DNA of 64,000 nt from VXNE01 sp965206615 (GCA_965206615.1 CBDBKI010000004.1:1-64000); one strand, 5' to 3'; shown: positions 16,937 through 24,890, counted from the first letter of the stretch. Program-made: numbers and translations. The notes: a model not told the origin generated them from the letters alone.

Positions 16937-17005
16937 GGGACGGGCCTGGCCGCCCCGTCCCGAATTCGTCGCCATATCCGGAGCGGGCGGGGACAAGCCC
17001 CGCCC
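16933..17005. repeat. Dispersed palindromic (REP-like) repeat
   Basis: Two GC-rich palindromic units lie after the MATE gene: GTAGGGGACGGGCCTGG..CCGTCCCGAATTCG and GGGCGGGGACAAGCCCCGCC. The same pieces recur in other intergenic gaps of this window. The second unit also starts the duplicated thiolase block. Confidence 0.6.
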
Positions 17006-17024
17006 ACGCAGCCCCGACGAGGGA

Positions 17025-18233
17025 TCAGGTGTCCGCGGTCAGTACCAGCGTGCCGGTCGTGGACAACGTGCCGCCGGTGCCGTTCACGACGCAGGTACGC
17101 GCATTGGTCTGCTTGCCCTCGATGCCGTGCACGCCGTCTTCCGCCGTGCCGGAGAGCTGCCGATAAGCCTCGACGAGGAGCTGCATCCCGTACATGCCGG
17201 AGTGGTTGAACGACAGGCCGCCGCCGTTGGTGTTGATCGGCAACCGACCGCCGGGCGCGGCATGCCCGTCCTTCCACAGGGTGTAGCCCTTGCCGCGGGG
17301 CGCGAGGCCGAGCATCTCCGCGGTGATGGCGGCGGTGATCGTGAAGGAGTCGTAGATCATCGCCATTTCCATGTCCTGCGGCCCCAGCCCCGCCATCTCG
17401 TAGGCGATGGCGGAGGAGCGCGAGGCGGAGGTGGCGGTGAAGTCCTCCATCTCCAGCATGTTGGCGTGGCCCATGGACTCGCCGGCGCCGGCGATCCACA
17501 CGGGATTGGTACGCAGGCTGCGCGCGATCTCCGGTCGCGCGACGATCACGGCGCCGCCGTGGTCCGTGACCAGGCAGCAGTGGAACAGCGTCAGCGGCCA
17601 GGCGATGAGCCGCGCGTCCATGACGTCCTGCACGGTGATCGGTCCGCCGAACGGGTTGGTGTCCTTCGAGAACATGAGCGCCCGCGGGTTGCGCATCGCC
17701 CACTGGCGGGTGACCACGGAAACGTGCGCGAAGTCCTCCGGCGTCGTGCCGAAGCGGTGCATGTGGCGGACCATGGCGTGCGCGTAGTTCGACGGCGCGC
17801 CGAAGGTGCCGTAGGGAATGGTCATCTCGGTGCCCGGATCGATCTCTCCGGCCACCGGCCGTCCCCCTCCTCCGGCGCCCCGATAGGACCAGCCGGCCTG
17901 TCCGTGGCTCACGAGGGCGATGTCGATGATGCCCGCATAGATGGCCGCGAGCGCGTGATGCACATGGACCTGGAACGAGCATCCGCCGACGGTGGTCGTG
18001 TCGAGGTAGTGCGGATGGATGCCCAGGTGCTCGGCAAGCTGCTGCGACCAGCCGGTCGAGAACACGCCGTCGATGTCCGAGATCGGAATGCCCGTCAGGT
18101 CGGAGACGTTCTTGATGGCCTCGATGTGATGCTGGAGCGACGTGACCTTGGGTCCGCGCTCTTCCGGGTAGCCGATTTCGTTCGATTCCGCCGCGCCGAC
18201 GATGGCCGCGGCGTTCTTCAGGTTTGCTGCCAT
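17025..18233 (-). CDS. Thiolase-like protein (SCP2/lipid-transfer thiolase type), copy A
   Basis: The 402-residue protein belongs to the thiolase superfamily group found with DUF35 partners. The probable active-site Cys lies in VGGCSF near residue 90, and the late motif INTNGGGLSFNHSGMYG is the equivalent of the family's GHP region. Such proteins, with a DUF35 subunit, catalyse retro-aldol or Claisen-type C-C bond changes on acyl-CoA substrates such as steroid side chains in actinobacteria and proteobacteria; that role is inferred. The gene follows its DUF35 partner by 1 nt. It is about 97 percent identical to the protein at 20039. Confidence 0.88.
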   Translation of the reverse strand: MAANLKNAAAIVGAAESNEIGYPEERGPKVTSLQHHIEAIKNVSDLTGIPISDIDGVFSTGWSQQLAEHLGIHPHYLDTTTVGGCSFQVHVHHALAAIYAGIIDIALVSHGQAGWSYRGAGGGGRPVAGEIDPGTEMTIPYGTFGAPSNYAHAMVRHMHRFGTTPEDFAHVSVVTRQWAMRNPRALMFSKDTNPFGGPITVQDVMDARLIAWPLTLFHCCLVTDHGGAVIVARPEIARSLRTNPVWIAGAGESMGHANMLEMEDFTATSASRSSAIAYEMAGLGPQDMEMAMIYDSFTITAAITAEMLGLAPRGKGYTLWKDGHAAPGGRLPINTNGGGLSFNHSGMYGMQLLVEAYRQLSGTAEDGVHGIEGKQTNARTCVVNGTGGTLSTTGTLVLTADT

Positions 18234-18234
18234 G

Positions 18235-18650
18235 TCAGGACTCCGCGAGGCGCCAGAAGGGGATGTGCGTGTCGTCGTCCGCCTCTTCGAACTCGACCCG
18301 TACCCGGGCGCCGATCTCGATGGTCTCCGGATGCTCCGGATCGACGCCGCGCAGGACCGTCATCATGCGGTCGCCCTCGGCGAGATCGATGTACGCGGTG
18401 ACGTACGGCACCTCTTTCGCCCAGCCGCCGAAGGCGCGGTGCTGCACCGCGTAGGTGTGAATGCGTCCCTCGCCGCTCGCTTCGATCCACTCCAGTTCCA
18501 TGGAATGGCAGGAGGGACAGATCAGCCGCGGGTACCAGTGCACGCGATTGCAGTTGGTGCACCGGGGCAGCATGAGCTTGCCCTCCTTCGCGCCGTCCCA
18601 GAACGGCTGGGTGTGTAGCCCCTTGGGGGGATGGGTTTGTCGTAGGCCAC
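18235..18650 (-). CDS. DUF35 OB-fold zinc-ribbon protein, copy A, frameshifted near start
   Basis: The protein has an N-terminal rubredoxin-like zinc ribbon (C-x2-C in CTNCNR, C-x2-C in CPSC) followed by an OB fold ending in EADDDTHIPFWRLAES. DUF35 proteins pair with thiolase-like subunits and complete the acyl-CoA binding site. Compared with copy B, one base is missing in the run of Cs near 18625, so GTG 18650 is out of frame with the rest. An internal ATG at MLPRC remains. Either translation starts elsewhere, the copy is dead, or the base is an assembly error. Confidence 0.7.
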
Positions 18651-18758
18651 GCTTAGGTGTTTCCGTCGAGTGATGGGGGCCGCGAACATACCATGCCCGT
18701 ATCGCGGAGCGCAGGGGCGGTACGACTCGGGACTCGGGGTGAGGCGGCCTGGGTCTGG

Positions 18759-18764
18759 TATGAT
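18759..18764 (+). promoter_or_regulatory. Possible -10 box of the vapBC-type operon
   Basis: TATGAT lies 33 bp before the antitoxin ATG within an unusually A/T-rich patch. No convincing -35 box is seen 16-18 bp upstream, so an activator-independent strong promoter is not indicated. Confidence 0.3.
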
Positions 18765-18796
18765 TATTTCCTACCCTCGAACAGGAAAAACACGCG

Positions 18797-19030
18797 ATGA
18801 AGGCCGTGAAGAAGACTGTCTCTTTACCCCCCGACCTCGCTCGTGCCGCGGAGCAGATAGCCCGCGCGGAAGGCAAGACGCTAAGCGGCGTCGTCCAGGA
18901 CGCCCTGCGGGACGCACGCGCCACGCGTTTGCGCGAGGAACTACAAGGCCTGCAGGGCTATTGGAGTAGGAAAGCGAAAGAGCAGGGGATCCTGACCGAA
19001 GAGGACCTGGAGCGGTACCTTCGGACGTGA
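18797..19030 (+). CDS. Ribbon-helix-helix type antitoxin (VapB-like)
   Basis: The 77-residue protein begins with KKTVSLPPDLARAAEQIARAEGKTLSGVVQDALRD, a classic ribbon-helix-helix DNA-binding pattern (CopG/Arc fold). The C-terminal third (about residues 45-77) would wrap the toxin. As usual for type II systems it would repress its own operon and neutralise the PIN nuclease encoded next, whose GTG overlaps this stop codon. The pair lies between the two thiolase/DUF35 copies. Confidence 0.85.
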   Translation: MKAVKKTVSLPPDLARAAEQIARAEGKTLSGVVQDALRDARATRLREELQGLQGYWSRKAKEQGILTEEDLERYLRT

Positions 19031-19416
19031 AGGTCGTGTTCGATACGAACGTGCTGGTGTCCGCTCTCGCCCTTCCAGGCGGCCGAGGCGACGAGGCATT
19101 GCGAAGGATCGTTGACGGCGAAGACTCGCTCGCCCTGTCAAAGGCCGTTCTCGACGAACTCCTCTCCGTGCTCGCCCGGAAGTTCGACCATGATCGTGAG
19201 GCCCTGGCGCGCGTTGCCGTCTTTCTTTCCGAGGCGGCCGAGTTCGTCGAGCCGACGGAGCGGCTGGCCGTGCTCGCCGACGAGCCGGACAATCGAATTC
19301 TGGAGTGTGCGCTCGCGGCTGGTGCGCAGCTCGTCGTGACCGGGGACCGCGCGATGTTGGCGCATGGAGACTACCAAGGCATCCGCATTGTCTCTCTGAG
19401 CAGCTATCTCGCGTGA
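19027..19416 (+). CDS. PIN-domain toxin, putative toxin-antitoxin component
   Basis: The 129-residue PIN-domain ribonuclease is of the COG1569 type. The first catalytic Asp is in VVFDTNVLVSAL, a Glu follows in LDELLSVL, and the later acidic residues are in DEPDNRILECAL and VVTGDRAML. GTG 19027 overlaps the antitoxin TGA (GTGA), so translation is coupled. Its 3' end runs into an antisense IS110 remnant, so the element insertion or deletion endpoint is right after this gene. Cleavage target is not known. Confidence 0.87.
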   Translation: MKVVFDTNVLVSALALPGGRGDEALRRIVDGEDSLALSKAVLDELLSVLARKFDHDREALARVAVFLSEAAEFVEPTERLAVLADEPDNRILECALAAGAQLVVTGDRAMLAHGDYQGIRIVSLSSYLA

Positions 19417-19978
19417 TCCGCGGTCGTTGTGCCAGCCGGGCCTTCAGCGTGGCTGCGTCGAAGCGCTGGACCCTGTGCTTTTTCAACAACTTGTCGTACG
19501 ACGACAGGCGCATGCCGCGCGCTGCCGCTGGCGTCGGTACGCGCTTCCACAGCGCCATCGCCCACGGCGCCGCGAGGTCGTCATCGACCACCTGGTTGAA
19601 CGCCGGGTAGTAGCGCCACAGCAGGTCGCGCATGCGGTTGGTCAGCCGCACCCGCTCGCCCTTGAGTTCGTCGTGGGTCCGCGTCCACTCGCGCAGTTCG
19701 ACGACCACCGGGGCGGACGCCTGTACCCGCCGCAGGCACTGTGGGTCGGTACGCAGCGCCGAGGCCAGCACGCGCGCGTCGCGGCGGTCGTCCTTGGCGC
19801 CCGCCGGCGAGTACCGGTCGCGGAACCGGTCGAGCTGCTTCGGGTTGATCGCGTGCACCGCCAGGCCGTGCGCCAGCAAGCTCTCCACCACCGGACCACG
19901 TGGCGTCTCGATCGCCACCCCGACCGTCTCGGACGACGCCGCGGCACCCGGCCCGTCCCGTCTCGCATTCATCACCAT
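19412..19978 (-). pseudogene. IS110-family transposase remnant
   Basis: The minus strand encodes part of the DEDD (RuvC-like) domain of an IS110 transposase: VAIETPRGPVVESLL, AINPKQLDRFRDRYSPAGAKDDRRDA and ELKGERVRLTNRMRDLLWRYYP. The first catalytic Asp region, before SETVGVAIE, is missing, and the C-terminal Transposase_20 domain is cut off near 19412, where vapC begins. Both ends are therefore truncated. It sits between the duplicated thiolase blocks and may have taken part in the duplication. Confidence 0.8.
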
Positions 19979-19981
19979 ATG

Positions 19982-20024
19982 CGGCGCGGGCGGGGAGCGG
20001 GCGGGGACAAGCCCCGCCCCTACG
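19982..20024. repeat. Dispersed palindromic (REP-like) repeat
   Basis: GGGCGGGGACAAGCCCCGCCCCTACG is the unit also present at 16980. It is the left boundary of copy B of the duplicated block. Confidence 0.6.
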
Positions 20025-20038
20025 GCCCCGACGAGGGA

Positions 20039-21247
20039 TCAGGCGTCCGCGGTCAGCACCAGCGTGCCGGTGGTCGACAGGGTGCCGCCGGTGCCGTTCA
20101 CGATGCAGGTACGCGCATTGGTCTGCTTGCCCTCGATGCCGTGCACGCCGTCCTCGGCCGTGCCCGAGAGCTGCCGATAGGCCTCCACGAGTAACTGCAT
20201 CCCGTACATGCCGGAGTGGTTGAACGACAGGCCGCCGCCGTTGGTGTTGATCGGCAAGCGACCGCCGGGGGCTGCGTGCCCGTCCTTCCACAGGGTATAG
20301 CCCTTGCCCCGCGGCGCGAGGCCGAGCATCTCCGCGGTGATGGCGGCGGTGATCGTGAAGGAGTCGTAGATCATCGCCATTTCCATGTCCTGCGGCCCAA
20401 GCCCCGCCATCTCGTAGGCGATGGCGGAGGAGCGCGAGGCGGAGGTGGCGGTGAAGTCCTCCATCTCGAGCATGTTCTGGTGCCCCATGGACTCCCCCGC
20501 GCCGGCGACCCAGACAGGCTGCGTCCGCAGGCTGCGCGCGATCTCCGGTCGCGCGACGATGACGGCGCCGCCGTGGTCCGTGACGAGGCAGCAGTGGAAC
20601 AGCGTCAGCGGCCAGGCGATGAGCCGCGCGTCCATGACGTCCTGCACCGTGATCGGCCCGCCGAACGGGTTGGTGTCCTTCGAGAACATGAGCGCCCGCG
20701 GGTTGCGCATCGCCCACTGTCGGGTGACCACGGAAACGTGCGCGAAGTCCGCCGGCGTTGTGCCGAAGCGGTGCATGTGGCGGACCATGGCGTGGGCGTA
20801 GTTCGACGGCGCGCCGAAGGTGCCGTAGGGAATGGTCATCTCGGTGCCCGGATCGATCTCTCCGGCCACCGGTCGTCCCCCTCCTCCGGCGCCGCGGTAG
20901 GACCAGCCGGCCTGGCCGTGGCTCACGAGGGCAACGTCGATGATGCCCGCGTAGATCGCCGCGAGGGCGTGATGCACGTGGACCTGGAACGAACACCCAC
21001 CGACGGTCGTCGTGTCCAGGTAGTGCGGATGGATGCCGAGGTGTTCGGCAAGCTGCTGCGACCAGCCGGTCGAGAACACGCCGTCGATGTCCGAGATCGG
21101 AATGCCGGTCAGGTCGGAGACGTTCTTGATGGCCTCGATGTGATGCTGGAGCGACGTGACCTTGGGTCCGCGCTCTTCCGGGTAGCCGATTTCGTTCGAT
21201 TCCGCCGCGCCGACGATGGCCGCGGCGTTCTTCAGGTTTGCTGCCAT
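20039..21247 (-). CDS. Thiolase-like protein, copy B
   Basis: The 402-residue paralog of the protein at 17025 differs by about a dozen residues, for example TPADFAH for TPEDFAH and QPVWVAGAG for NPVWIAGAG. The active-site VGGCSF and the late NGGGLSFNHSG motifs are unchanged. Together with the DUF35 protein encoded 1 nt upstream it would form a heteromeric thiolase or retro-aldolase acting on an acyl-CoA. Near identity suggests dosage rather than a new substrate. Confidence 0.88.
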   Translation of the reverse strand: MAANLKNAAAIVGAAESNEIGYPEERGPKVTSLQHHIEAIKNVSDLTGIPISDIDGVFSTGWSQQLAEHLGIHPHYLDTTTVGGCSFQVHVHHALAAIYAGIIDVALVSHGQAGWSYRGAGGGGRPVAGEIDPGTEMTIPYGTFGAPSNYAHAMVRHMHRFGTTPADFAHVSVVTRQWAMRNPRALMFSKDTNPFGGPITVQDVMDARLIAWPLTLFHCCLVTDHGGAVIVARPEIARSLRTQPVWVAGAGESMGHQNMLEMEDFTATSASRSSAIAYEMAGLGPQDMEMAMIYDSFTITAAITAEMLGLAPRGKGYTLWKDGHAAPGGRLPINTNGGGLSFNHSGMYGMQLLVEAYRQLSGTAEDGVHGIEGKQTNARTCIVNGTGGTLSTTGTLVLTADA

Positions 21248-21248
21248 G

Positions 21249-21665
21249 TCAGGACTCCGCGAGGCGCCAGAAGGGGATGTGCGTGTCGTCGTCCGCCTCT
21301 TCGAACTCGACCCGTACCCGGGCGCCGATCTCGATGGTCTCCGGATGCTCCGGATCGACGCCGCGCAGTACGGTCATCATGCGGTCGCCCTCGGCGAGAT
21401 CGATGTACGCGGTGACGTACGGAACCTCTTTCGCCCAGCCGCCGAAGGCGCGGTGCTGCACCGCGTAGGTGTGAATGCGCCCCTCGCCGCTCGCTTCGAT
21501 CCACTCCAGTTCCATGGAATGGCAGGAGGGACAGATCAGCCGCGGGTACCAGTGCACGCGATTGCAGTTGGTGCACCGGGGCAGCATGAGCTTGCCCTCC
21601 TTCGCGCCGTCCCAGAACGGCTGGGTGTGCTGCCCCTTCGGGGGTATGGGTTTGTCGTAGGCCAC
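21249..21665 (-). CDS. DUF35 OB-fold zinc-ribbon protein, copy B
   Basis: The intact 138-residue version starts at GTG 21665 (AYDKPIPPKGQHTQPFWDG). The N-terminal helix leads to the zinc ribbon with two C-x2-C pairs (CTNCNR and CPSC), then the OB fold with AYIDLAEGDRMMTVLRG and the end IPFWRLAES. It is the probable partner of the adjacent thiolase: the FWDG segment and zinc ribbon are typical of DUF35 proteins bound to thiolases. Comparison with copy A shows that the GTG is the real start and that copy A has lost one base. Confidence 0.88.
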   Translation of the reverse strand: MAYDKPIPPKGQHTQPFWDGAKEGKLMLPRCTNCNRVHWYPRLICPSCHSMELEWIEASGEGRIHTYAVQHRAFGGWAKEVPYVTAYIDLAEGDRMMTVLRGVDPEHPETIEIGARVRVEFEEADDDTHIPFWRLAES

Positions 21666-21853
21666 GGCGCAAGGATCCCGTTCAACGAGCGGAAGCCGCG
21701 AAACATACCATGCCCCCGCGTTGCCGTGCGGCCACCGCTGGGTCTGGGTCGGGTTTGGGCGGGTCTGGGGGTGTGGGGCGCACGCGAGACAGCCTTCGGC
21801 CACCACCACCCGGCCGCGCCACGGTTTCGTGCGCCGCCCTCTGGTGCCCGACA

Positions 21854-21882
21854 TTGACATGGGTAGGTCATTGGCCTACAAA
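21854..21882 (+). promoter_or_regulatory. Sigma70-type promoter of brnT with overlapping palindrome
   Basis: TTGACA (21854-21859) and TACAAA (21877-21882) are separated by 17 bp. The -10 box ends 5 bp before ATG 21888, so the message would be leaderless or nearly so. The spacer holds the imperfect palindrome TAGGTCATTGGCCTA, which is well placed to be the operator for autorepression by the XRE antitoxin. Confidence 0.6.
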
Positions 21883-21887
21883 GGCGC

Positions 21888-22169
21888 ATGGAGTTCGAGT
21901 GGGACGACGCCAAGAGCGATGCCTGTTTCGCGGATCGCGGCTTCGACTTCGGGTACGTCGCGCACGCATTCCTCGACGAGGACCGGATCGTCGGCGTGGA
22001 CCGGCGCTGGGACTACGGCGAGGACCGCTACCGGCTGCTGGGCGCGGTAGAGGGTCGGGTGTTCGTGGTGATCTACACCATGCGGGGCTCGACGATCCGC
22101 ATCATTTCGGCCCGCAAGGCCAACCGCAGGGAGGTTCGCGAGTATGAGCGGAACACGGTTGACGATTGA
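21888..22169 (+). CDS. brnT: BrnT-family ribonuclease toxin
   Basis: The 93-residue protein matches BrnT, a RelE-like ribonuclease toxin: MEFEWDDAKSDACFADRGFDF at the start, then RWDYGEDRYRLLGAVEGRVFVVIYTMRG and the terminal IRIISARKANRREVREYE with the conserved Arg and Lys/Arg residues of the active site. The downstream antitoxin gene overlaps by 26 bp. Usual BrnT partners are ribbon-helix-helix BrnA proteins; here the partner is an XRE-type protein. Translation appears leaderless. Confidence 0.92.
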   Translation: MEFEWDDAKSDACFADRGFDFGYVAHAFLDEDRIVGVDRRWDYGEDRYRLLGAVEGRVFVVIYTMRGSTIRIISARKANRREVREYERNTVDD

Positions 22170-22479
22170 TCCGGACAGCCCGCAGGACGCTCCTCTCGGG
22201 CGGGTCGATCACGAGGTGCTGGATGCGACCGGCGAGGAGGACATCGCCCGTCAGGCGCGCGAGGACGACGCCGAGGCGATGCGGGACATGGGGCGCTTCG
22301 CCCGCCGGGTGCGCCGGCGTCTCGGTCTCACCCAGGTCGAGTTCGCGCGGCGCATCGACGTGCCGCACGAGACCATCCGCAACTGGGAGCAGGGCAAGCG
22401 GGGGCCGACGGGCGCGGCCAGGGCGTTGCTCAGGATCCTCGACAAGGCGCCCGAGACCGCGCTGCGTGTGCTTGGCTGA
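22144..22479 (+). CDS. XRE-type helix-turn-helix antitoxin paired with BrnT
   Basis: The 111-residue protein has a disordered acidic N-terminal half, likely to wrap the toxin, and a C-terminal Cro/C1 helix-turn-helix (RRRLGLTQVEFARRIDVPHETIRNWEQGKRGP, then ARALLRILDKAPE). The HTH is of the type seen in antitoxins of HigA and MqsA style. It starts inside the brnT gene and would neutralise BrnT and repress the operon, probably through the palindrome at 21863-21879. It differs from the standard BrnA fold. Confidence 0.85.
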   Translation: MSGTRLTIDPDSPQDAPLGRVDHEVLDATGEEDIARQAREDDAEAMRDMGRFARRVRRRLGLTQVEFARRIDVPHETIRNWEQGKRGPTGAARALLRILDKAPETALRVLG

Positions 22480-22602
22480 CGCCCAGGGGGCGCGGCGATA
22501 CGCGCCGCCGTACCGATGCACAGGCCGTAGTCGAGCGCTCTCGCCCTGACCCAGAGAACGCGCCAGGGCGGGAGAAGCTCCGCGGCTGCGCCAATGCAGA
22601 CG

Positions 22603-23430
22603 TCAACCTCCGAGATGGTCCAGCACTGCGTCGCTCCAGGCGTCCGGGACCTCGAAGTACGGCGAGTGGCCGGCGTCGGGGATCTCCACGAGGCGGCTCG
22701 TCGGCAACTCGGCGTCCAGCATGCGCATCAGCTCGGGCGGGAAGATCCAGTCATGCGGCCCGGTGACGAGGAGGATCGGCACGGTGGTCTTGCGCGCCGC
22801 TTCGAGATCCCAGTTGGCGCCGGCCATCTTCTCGCCGAGGTCGGTGGGACGTCGGGGCGGTGCGAGCCGGCTGATCTGCTCGTACTGGAAAGCCCGTACC
22901 GGATCGGCGATGTGGACCGACCGGCCCTGGGCCATGCGCTCCTGTATCCGCTCGGGGGTCACCAGCTCGAGCATCGCCTCGGTGGTGAGTCCGCCATAGG
23001 TGTTGGCCAGCGTCAGCGAGAGCGTCCGTTCGGGATGGCGCAGCGCGAATCCGGCGACCACCCAGCCGCCCATCGATTGGCCGATGACATGGGCCCTGTC
23101 GACGCCGAGATGGTCCAGCAGGCGGCGGAGATCCTCGACGGCCGTGTTCGGATCGCCCGCGAGGCCCACCGTGTCCGTGGACTTGCCCCAGCCACGCTGG
23201 TCCCAGGTGATGACGCGGTAGTGCTCGGCGAGGACCGGGGTCTGGTGCATCCAGATGGCGTGGCTGCCCCCGGCGCCGTGGCTCAATACCACGGCGTCGC
23301 CGCTGCCGCTGCTCTCGTAGTAGATCTGCTCGTTGCCGAAGACGGCGAAACCGGCGTCGGTCTGAAGCTCGGCCGCAGCGCCGACGGTCAGCAGCGTCGC
23401 CGCGATGACTGCGAGGCGTGTTTTGTACAT
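22603..23430 (-). CDS. Secreted alpha/beta hydrolase
   Basis: The 275-residue protein has an N-terminal signal peptide (YKTRLAVIAATLLTVGAAAE). The alpha/beta hydrolase core shows the oxyanion segment SHGAGGSHAIW, nucleophile Ser in GQSMGG, acid Asp in GPHDWIFPP and catalytic His in DAGHSPYFE. The pattern is like haloalkane dehalogenase or carboxylesterase relatives; the residue after HGAGG is Ser and there is no clear halide Trp pair, so an esterase is more likely. It is last in a run of minus-strand genes that includes the peroxiredoxin-like selenoprotein. Confidence 0.85.
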   Translation of the reverse strand: MYKTRLAVIAATLLTVGAAAELQTDAGFAVFGNEQIYYESSGSGDAVVLSHGAGGSHAIWMHQTPVLAEHYRVITWDQRGWGKSTDTVGLAGDPNTAVEDLRRLLDHLGVDRAHVIGQSMGGWVVAGFALRHPERTLSLTLANTYGGLTTEAMLELVTPERIQERMAQGRSVHIADPVRAFQYEQISRLAPPRRPTDLGEKMAGANWDLEAARKTTVPILLVTGPHDWIFPPELMRMLDAELPTSRLVEIPDAGHSPYFEVPDAWSDAVLDHLGG

Positions 23431-23449
23431 GGGACGTCCTCCGCGTAGG

Positions 23450-23605
23450 TCAGTCGATGATGGCCTGGTACGTTAGCAGTTGCATGCTCTCCGGCGTCGC
23501 CATCGGCATCGTGTCGGCGTCGGCGAGTACGGAGGGCGTCGTCACCAGAACGGCGCGTGCCGCGGCGGCGGCGAGGAGGCGCACGGGTTTCACGGTGGTG
23601 ATCAC
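23450..23605 (-). pseudogene. Internally deleted serine-hydrolase paralog
   Basis: A 51-codon frame with a good RBS before GTG 23605 encodes a signal peptide (VRLLAAAAARAVLVTTPSVLADA), the segment PMATPES, and then immediately MQLLTYQAIID before the stop. The first part matches the N-terminus and the last eleven residues match the C-terminus of the serine hydrolase at 24891. About 400 internal residues are missing, so this is a deletion relic that still has start, signal and stop in frame. Confidence 0.7.
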
Positions 23606-23649
23606 GGTTCCCCCCTGGTGATCGCGAAGTGATTCGTCAGCAACGCGCG

Positions 23650-24774
23650 TCACGCCCCGGGTTCGCCCTCCGGTTCGTGCTGGAAATGGCGATAGATGGC
23701 CGCCACGCCGGGTAACGCGGCCGCTACCCAGACCGCGAGACCGGTTGCCACCCACCCGACCGGCAGCAGCGCGAAGGCCGCCACCCACGCGCCGGCGAAG
23801 ACAGCCACGCGGCGCTTCATCTTCGGGAAATGCGCGGATGGCTTGTCGCCGGGACGGGCGAGCGGGAACGCCTTCGGACGCAGGAACCAGCCGTGCGCCA
23901 GCAGCATGGTGAGGAAGTAGGGCCAGGACAGGTCGGGCTGGGCGAACTCCGGGGACTCGTCCAGCTCCGCGTCCGGCGTGCCCTCGGGGAGCCGCGACTG
24001 GATCTCTGCCCAGACGTATTGCGACGTGGGCCGCTGGCCGGCGCCGCTCATGTTCTGGCGCACCGGGCGACAGCGCCACCGGTACAGCACGCGGTCCTCC
24101 CGGGCGACTGCCAGAACGCCAGGCTGGAAGTAGCCCTTCGGATGGCTCGCCCAGGGCCGGTCTCCCAGGTGTCCGTAGTCCGGGTTCGCGAAGACGCCCA
24201 GCAGACCGCGTTCCTGCAACGCATCCCGAATCTCGTGATGGGGGTCACCGACGCAGGGGTAACCGATCTCCCAGGTCTCGCTCGCTTCCGTCGCGAGGCT
24301 CTGCGGCTCGCTCGTCATGCCGAACATTTCCCCGCCGGCGGCGCGGATCGCGTCGAGTACTCCCGAATGCACGTAGCTCCGCAACTCGGAGCGGCATGGG
24401 GGTCACCACAGCCCGCGGTAGTACAGGAGCAGGATGAAGTCGTGCTTCTCGAGTTGATCGTCGATCCAGGTCGAGCGGACGCCGGGCGGCGGGTCGAGGT
24501 GCGCCGGGATGAGGGACGTTTCGGCGTCCGCGAGACCGACCGCGAAGCCCGCGGCCGTGGGCTCGATGCGGACCTGCTCACGCCGGCAGATATCGCCTTC
24601 GCAAAGGACCAGACCCAGCTCCATCGGCTGACCCGGGCCCTCGCCGAGGGCCGTCTCCGGGTCCACGAGCCCGGTCAGTCGGAAGTCTGTGCCGCGTTCC
24701 CGATTGATCCACGCAAGCGCCGCGTCCGCGGCCGGCTGCAACGCGACGGGAATTTCCTCAACAACGGTTGCCAT
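23650..24774 (-). CDS. Peroxiredoxin-like (AhpC/TSA) selenoprotein, in-frame UGA as Sec124
   Basis: One reading frame runs from ATG 24774 to TGA 23650 with a single internal TGA at 24403-24405. Without recoding it splits into 123 and 244 residues. Around the UGA it reads FILLLYYRGLW-U-PPCRSELR, exactly the peroxiredoxin active-site pattern FFRGxWCPxCRxEL with Sec in place of the peroxidatic Cys. The downstream part keeps the fold (AIRAAGGEMFGMTSE, GVFANPDYG). Two C-terminal membrane helices (about residues 320-365) would anchor it. A bacterial SECIS-like hairpin follows the UGA. Expected role: reduction of peroxides at the membrane. The full length is 374 residues. Confidence 0.87.
24376..24405 (-). 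promoter_or_regulatory. Bacterial SECIS-like hairpin of the peroxiredoxin gene
   Basis: After the UGA come 10 nt of spacer, then stem GCUCCG, loop AGUUG and stem CGGAGC: a perfect 6-bp stem with a 5-nt loop that starts 16 nt after the UGA and has G at its second position. This meets the published description of bacterial SECIS elements (short stem, G within the first two loop bases, loop 16-37 nt after UGA). SelB with Sec-tRNA would bind it. Confidence 0.82.
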
Positions 24775-24789
24775 GCGGCGGGAGATTAG

Positions 24790-24889
24790 TCAGTGATCGC
24801 CTGATACGTCAACGATTGCATCAACTCGCGCACCGGGCAGGTACCGTCGGGCAGCAGTTGCGTGTGGACGCAGTCGAAGACCGCGGCGG
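24790..24889 (-). pseudogene. C-terminal remnant of a second serine hydrolase
   Basis: The reading HTQLLPDGTCPVRELMQSLTYQAITD and stop matches the last 26 residues of the intact serine hydrolase that ends at 24891 (HTQLTPSGTYPVRELMQLLTYQAIVD). Nothing upstream of HTQL is preserved except the direct junction with that gene's stop. The two C-termini therefore stand in tandem 101 bp apart, as expected after deletion between tandem paralogs. Confidence 0.75.
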
Positions 24890-24890
24890 C

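Larger units (their letters stand above)
16980..18650. repeat. Duplicated thiolase/DUF35 block, copy A
   Basis: About 1.67 kb that matches 19994-21665 at nearly every base, with scattered third-position differences. It includes the REP-like unit, the whole thiolase gene and the DUF35 gene up to its GTG start, beyond which the two copies diverge. Offset is 3,014 bp through the thiolase gene and 3,015 bp at the GTG, because copy A lacks one base near 18620-18635. Confidence 0.9.
19994..21665. repeat. Duplicated thiolase/DUF35 block, copy B
   Basis: Second copy of the 1.67-kb block at 16980-18650, in the same orientation. Both genes are intact here. Most differences are synonymous, which suggests both copies were under selection after duplication. 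Confidence 0.9.
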
